Positions 5,750-8,370 of a stretch of 8,370 nucleotides of DNA are shown piece after piece; positions within the stretch are counted from its first letter, which is position 1; each line of letters starts with the position of its first letter. This stretch comes from UBA2862 sp045658005 (GTDB lineage Bacteria; Bacillota; Clostridia; Christensenellales; Aristaeellaceae). A program made the position numbers and the translations under genes. The notes under the pieces are model-generated. The model searched no databases. It was not told the DNA's origin and saw only the letters and a list, made by a program, of their open reading frames with translations. The stretch spans positions 1 to 8,370 of the forward strand of contig JAZOUD010000097.1 in NCBI GenBank assembly GCA_045658005.1, read 5' to 3'.

Positions 5750-7789
5750 TCAGCCGATGACCTTCTTCGCGGTCGCGGCCACGTTCTCGGCGGTGAAGCC
5801 GTATTCCTTGAACAGGAACTTGTAGGGCGCGGAAGCGCCGAAGTGATCCAGGCCGATCACCGCGCCGTCCAGGCCCACGTACTTGTGCCAGCCGAAGGTG
5901 GCGGCAGCCTCCACGGCCACGCGGGCGCGCACGGCCTTGGGCATGACGGATTCCCTGTATTCGTCGCTCTGGGCCTCAAACAGCTCGAAGGAGGGCATGG
6001 AGATCACGCGGGCGTCGATGCCCTCGGCCTTCAGCAGGGCCTGGGCCTCCATGCACTGCTCAACCTCGGAGCCGCTGGCCATCAGCAGCACGTCGGGGGT
6101 GGCCTTCTCGCTGTCGGAGAGGATGTAGCCGCCCTTCAGGGCGTCGAGGCCGCTCTTCTCGTAGAGGGGCAGATCCTGGCGAGTCAGCACCAGCGCCACG
6201 GGATGCTTCTCGGTCATGGCGGCGATCCAGCCGGCGGCGACCTCCTTGCTGTCCGCGGGGCGATACACGATCAGGCCGGGCACGGCACGCAGGCCGGCCA
6301 GCTGCTCGATGGGCTGGTGGGTCGGGCCATCCTCGCCCACGCCGATGGAATCGTGGGTCAGGATGTAGGGAATGCCGAGGTTCATGATGCTCGACATGCG
6401 CATGGCGTTCTTCATGTAATCGCTGAACACGAAGAAGGTGGCGCAGTAGGGGCGCAGGCCGCCGTGCAGCTTGATGCCGTTGCAGATGGCCGCCATGGCA
6501 TGCTCGCGCACGCCGAAGTGGATGTTCTGGCCCTCGGGCGTTTCGGCGGAGAAGTCGCCCTTGCCCTTCATGTTGCTCTTGTTGGAGGGCGCCAGGTCGG
6601 CGGAGCCGCCGAACAGGTTGGGAATGCGCTCGGCCAGGCGGTTCAGGGTCACGCCGCTGGAATTGCGGGTGGCGGACTTGCCATCGAAGGCAAACAGCTC
6701 GGCGTCCTTGGTCAGGTCGACGGGCAGGTCCTCGGAGAACCACTGGTCCCACTCGGCCTTCAGCTCGGGATACTTCTGGGCATACTCGGCGAACATGGCC
6801 TCCCAGTCGGCCTGGGCCTTCCTGCCCCTGGCCAGCGTCTCGCCGGTGCAGTCATAGACCTCCTGGGGCACGGCGAAGGGCTCCTCGCAAGGCCAGCCCA
6901 GAGCCTTCTTGGTCAGGGCGATGTTCTCCTCGCCGAGGGGCTCGCCGTGGGCGGAGGGGGTGTCCACCTTGGGTGAGCCGTAGCCGATGTTGGTGTGGGT
7001 GACCACCAGAGTGGGCTTGTCGGAGCACTTGGCGATCTTCAGCGCGGCGTTCACCTGCCGCCAGTTGTTGCCGTCCTTCACGTCGATCACGTTCCAGCCG
7101 TAGGCGCGGAAGCGGGCGGGCACGTCCTCGCGGAAGGCGATGTCGGTGTTGCCCTCGATGGAGATCTCGTTGTCGTCGTACACGGCGATCAGCTTGTTCA
7201 GGCCCAGCGTGCCGGCCAGCGAGCAGGCCTCGTGGCTGGTGCCCTCCATCATGCAGCCGTCGCCCAGTATGCAGAAGGTGTAGTGGTCGATCACGTTGAA
7301 GCCCTCGCGGTTGAACTTCGCCGCCAGGTGCTTCTCGGCCATGGCCATGCCCACCGCGTTGGCGATGCCCTGGCCCAGGGGGCCGGTGGTGGTCTCGACG
7401 CCGCGGGTGTGGCCGTACTCGGGATGGCCGGGGGTCTTGCTGCCGAACTGGCGGAACTGCTTCAGGTCGTCGATGGTCAGGCCGTAGCCGAACAGGTGCA
7501 GCAGCGAATAGATCAGCATCGAGCCGTGGCCCGAGGACAGCACGAAGCGGTCGCGGTTGATCCACTTGGGATCATCGGGATTGTGCTTCATCTGCCTGCC
7601 CCAGATGGCGTAGGCCGCGGGCGCTGCGCCCATAGGCATGCCGGGATGGCCCGACTTGGCCTTCTGGACGCCTTCGGCAGCTAGTATGCGGATGGCGTTC
7701 ACAACCAGCTCGGAACGGCCGAACCTGACCTTGTCGATGCCGTCAACGGCCAGCGAGCGGATGGTGCTGACGATGTTTTGGTTGTTCAT
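5750..7789 (-). CDS. tkt: Transketolase
   Basis: Cytosolic thiamine-diphosphate enzyme of the non-oxidative pentose phosphate pathway, moving two-carbon ketol units between sugar phosphates; 679 residues, full length. Visible hallmarks: KSGHPGMPMG (H48), SSGHGSMLIY (H88), GPLGQGIANAVG, the ThDP/metal motif GDG (176-178) through N207, FGVREHAMAA with the expected catalytic glutamate E429, THDSIGVGEDGPTHQP with H479, and LTRQDLP (R537). All three domains (ThDP-binding, pyrimidine-binding, C-terminal) are present. ATG 7789 has AGGAGT 8 bases upstream. The first 28 residues precede the point where most transketolases begin, and residues 9-24 resemble 31-46, suggesting an internal duplication. The gene stands alone between its own promoter and a hairpin. 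Codon usage is GC-rich like the neighbours. Confidence 0.97.
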   Translation of the reverse strand: MNNQNIVSTIRSLAVDGIDKVRFGRSELVVNAIRILAAEGVQKAKSGHPGMPMGAAPAAYAIWGRQMKHNPDDPKWINRDRFVLSSGHGSMLIYSLLHLFGYGLTIDDLKQFRQFGSKTPGHPEYGHTRGVETTTGPLGQGIANAVGMAMAEKHLAAKFNREGFNVIDHYTFCILGDGCMMEGTSHEACSLAGTLGLNKLIAVYDDNEISIEGNTDIAFREDVPARFRAYGWNVIDVKDGNNWRQVNAALKIAKCSDKPTLVVTHTNIGYGSPKVDTPSAHGEPLGEENIALTKKALGWPCEEPFAVPQEVYDCTGETLARGRKAQADWEAMFAEYAQKYPELKAEWDQWFSEDLPVDLTKDAELFAFDGKSATRNSSGVTLNRLAERIPNLFGGSADLAPSNKSNMKGKGDFSAETPEGQNIHFGVREHAMAAICNGIKLHGGLRPYCATFFVFSDYMKNAMRMSSIMNLGIPYILTHDSIGVGEDGPTHQPIEQLAGLRAVPGLIVYRPADSKEVAAGWIAAMTEKHPVALVLTRQDLPLYEKSGLDALKGGYILSDSEKATPDVLLMASGSEVEQCMEAQALLKAEGIDARVISMPSFELFEAQSDEYRESVMPKAVRARVAVEAAATFGWHKYVGLDGAVIGLDHFGASAPYKFLFKEYGFTAENVAATAKKVIG

Positions 7790-7862
7790 GGGTATGCACT
7801 CCTATCTGATAAAATAATTTGGTTCATCTCGGACATGCGCGGCATACGCCGCTTCCTATTCT

Positions 7863-7892
7863 ATTATAACATACAAACCCGGATACGGACAA
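7863..7892 (-). promoter_or_regulatory. tkt: Predicted transketolase promoter
   Basis: The minus strand has TATAAT (7863-7868) and a partial -35, TTGTCC (7887-7892), with 18 bases between. The start would be near 7856, giving a leader of about 67 bases. That leader includes a small hairpin, GCGGC (7839-7843) with GCCGC (7848-7852), before the ribosome site at 7798-7803. Confidence 0.6.
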
Positions 7893-7912
7893 CCCCCGTG
7901 GCGGGAATTTGT

Positions 7913-7942
7913 GCGGTGAAATTGGCGATCGCCATTCACCGC
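7913..7942. repeat. Inverted repeat upstream of the transketolase promoter
   Basis: GCGGTGAA (7913-7920) pairs with TTCACCGC (7935-7942), and inside lies the 12-base palindrome TGGCGATCGCCA (7923-7934), with two unpaired bases at 7921-7922. It is 20 bases upstream of the transketolase -35 and about 40 bases before the tRNA -35. No T-run follows on either strand, so a double operator or cruciform-type site fits better than a terminator. Confidence 0.5.
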
Positions 7943-7979
7943 TCCCAAATCGTCTGATGAAATTTTACATTTTTACCTA

Positions 7980-8008
7980 TTGCATTTCCTCGTTACCCAT
8001 GCTATAAT
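7980..8008 (+). promoter_or_regulatory. Predicted tRNA-Ala promoter
   Basis: A perfect TATAAT (8003-8008) with an upstream TG (extended -10) lies 17 bases from TTGCAT (7980-7985), a partial -35. The start would be near 8015. The short leader before the tRNA contains an inverted repeat, TTCGAT (8017-8022) and ATCGAA (8032-8037). Confidence 0.7.
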
Positions 8009-8051
8009 ATTTTCTGTTCGATGCGAGCAGTATCGAATGAAAAGTTGATAT

Positions 8052-8128
8052 GGGGCATTAGCACAGTTGGCTAGCGCGCTACATTCGCATTGTAGAGGTC
8101 ACCGGTTCGAATCCGGTATGCTCCACCA
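8052..8128 (+). tRNA. tRNA-Ala (anticodon CGC)
   Basis: A 77-base cloverleaf with encoded CCA (8126-8128). The acceptor arm pairs 8052-8058 with 8118-8124 and has the G3-U70 wobble (8054 with 8122) that marks alanine tRNAs. The anticodon stem pairs 8079-8083 with 8091-8095, and its loop TTCGCAT gives CGC at 8086-8088, reading GCG. The T arm has the TTCGAAT loop. The D stem (GCAC with GCGC) contains one A-C mismatch, 8063 against 8075. An anticodon of CGC is consistent with use of GCG codons in GC-rich DNA. Confidence 0.95.
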
Positions 8129-8131
8129 CAG

Positions 8132-8166
8132 TCCGTCCGAAAACACAGTTTTCGGACGGATATTTT
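8132..8166 (+). terminator. Intrinsic terminator of the tRNA
   Basis: A 12-bp perfect stem, TCCGTCCGAAAA (8132-8143) with its complement at 8149-8160, extends by one C-G pair to an ACA loop and is followed by TATTTTAT. It starts 4 bases after the tRNA CCA end. The A/T inner arms make it usable in both directions. Confidence 0.88.
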
Positions 8167-8202
8167 ATGCACAACATACAAAAGCAAGGCATAATCCTGC
8201 CC

Positions 8203-8248
8203 AAATCGCGAGAAAAGAGAGGCTTTTTTCCTCAGAATTCCGCGATTT
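8203..8248. repeat. Inverted repeat over the transposase 3' end
   Basis: AAATCGCG (8203-8210) pairs with CGCGATTT (8241-8248), with an inner GAGG/CCTC stem and a T-rich loop between. It spans the transposase stop codon at 8232-8234. It may be a terminator that guards the element or a sub-terminal structure of the mobile element. The bases 8167-8202 show no gene. Confidence 0.45.
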
Positions 8249-8370
8249 TTCTGATTTTTGGCATAGCTATCCTGCGGTAACGGTCTATGAGGTTATGAAC
8301 GCCTCCGCAGATGTTGATTGCCCTTCGGATGTTATAGGCAAGGGCGGAGAGGGCGAACTCGGCGGTGACC
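8232..8370 (-). mobile_element. Transposase C-terminal end (IS1182-like), cut by the window edge
   Basis: An open frame enters from the right edge and ends at TGA 8232-8234, giving the last 45 residues of a protein. The stretch TAEFALSALAYNIRRAINI followed by CGGVHNLIDRYRR resembles the end of DDE transposases of the IS1182 type, where a conserved glutamate is followed by a helix with LAYNxxR. The catalytic core lies outside the window, so it cannot be said whether the element is intact. Nearby DNA is more AT-rich than the flanking genes. No certain terminal repeat or target duplication could be marked; the element end must lie between the tRNA terminator and the stop codon. The family assignment is from memory of the motif only. 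Confidence 0.7.

Noticed and set aside
5726..6976. A 416-codon open frame on the plus strand opposite transketolase
   Set aside because: It is the antisense shadow of a GC-rich, highly conserved enzyme gene; its protein is low-complexity G/H/A/L/V-rich with no family features.
6995..7684. Long plus-strand and second minus-strand frames inside transketolase
   Set aside because: Composition (V/G/A/H- or R/P-rich) is that of frame shadows; the transketolase frame has every catalytic motif.
7923..7934. TGGCGATCGCCA as a cyanobacterial HIP1-type repeat
   Set aside because: The core GCGATCGC matches HIP1, but it occurs as part of a larger dyad and nothing else suggests a cyanobacterium.
1..8370. 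CRISPR array, rRNA, riboswitch or prophage genes
   Set aside because: No regularly spaced repeats, no rRNA-like stretches, no recognisable aptamer core and no phage structural genes were seen on either strand.

Overview
The window looks like chromosomal DNA of a GC-rich Firmicute, most likely a Clostridia-type anaerobe. The basis is genes with strong AGGAGG-like Shine-Dalgarno sites, GTG starts, AT-rich spacers with TTGNNN/TATAAT promoters, an encoded tRNA CCA end, and Firmicute-style families (LytS-type sensor, RsbU/RsbW/RsbV-like proteins, double-glycine leader peptide). No species can be named from this.

Left part (1-4301): an OmpR/PhoB-family response regulator on the minus strand, closed by a 32-base perfect palindrome, is divergent from a plus-strand signalling cluster. 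The cluster encodes a LytS-type membrane sensor fused to an extracytoplasmic region, HAMP and a PP2C/SpoIIE phosphatase. It then encodes an RsbW-like serine kinase, overlapping the phosphatase gene by 4 bases, and, after a 134-base spacer, a small STAS anti-anti-sigma-like protein. A strong intrinsic terminator follows. Together these make a complete partner-switch: kinase phosphorylates STAS protein, membrane phosphatase reverses it. No sigma factor or other output lies in the window.

Middle (4334-5577): an MscS-family mechanosensitive channel converges on a minus-strand gene for a 94-residue peptide. That peptide has a bacteriocin-type double-glycine leader joined to an SH3b-like domain, an unusual pairing and the most attractive candidate for something little described. 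Its promoter has a perfect -10, no good -35, and an 11-bp-period direct repeat (TGTGAC-N5-TGTGAC) where an OmpR/PhoB-family activator would sit.

Right part (5690-8370): a full-length transketolase on the minus strand, with an N-terminal segment that looks like a diverged duplicate of its first helix. Then come a strong inverted repeat upstream of its promoter, a tRNA-Ala(CGC) with its own promoter and terminator, and at the edge the C-terminal end of a transposase that resembles the IS1182 family. No CRISPR array, rRNA or phage gene was seen.
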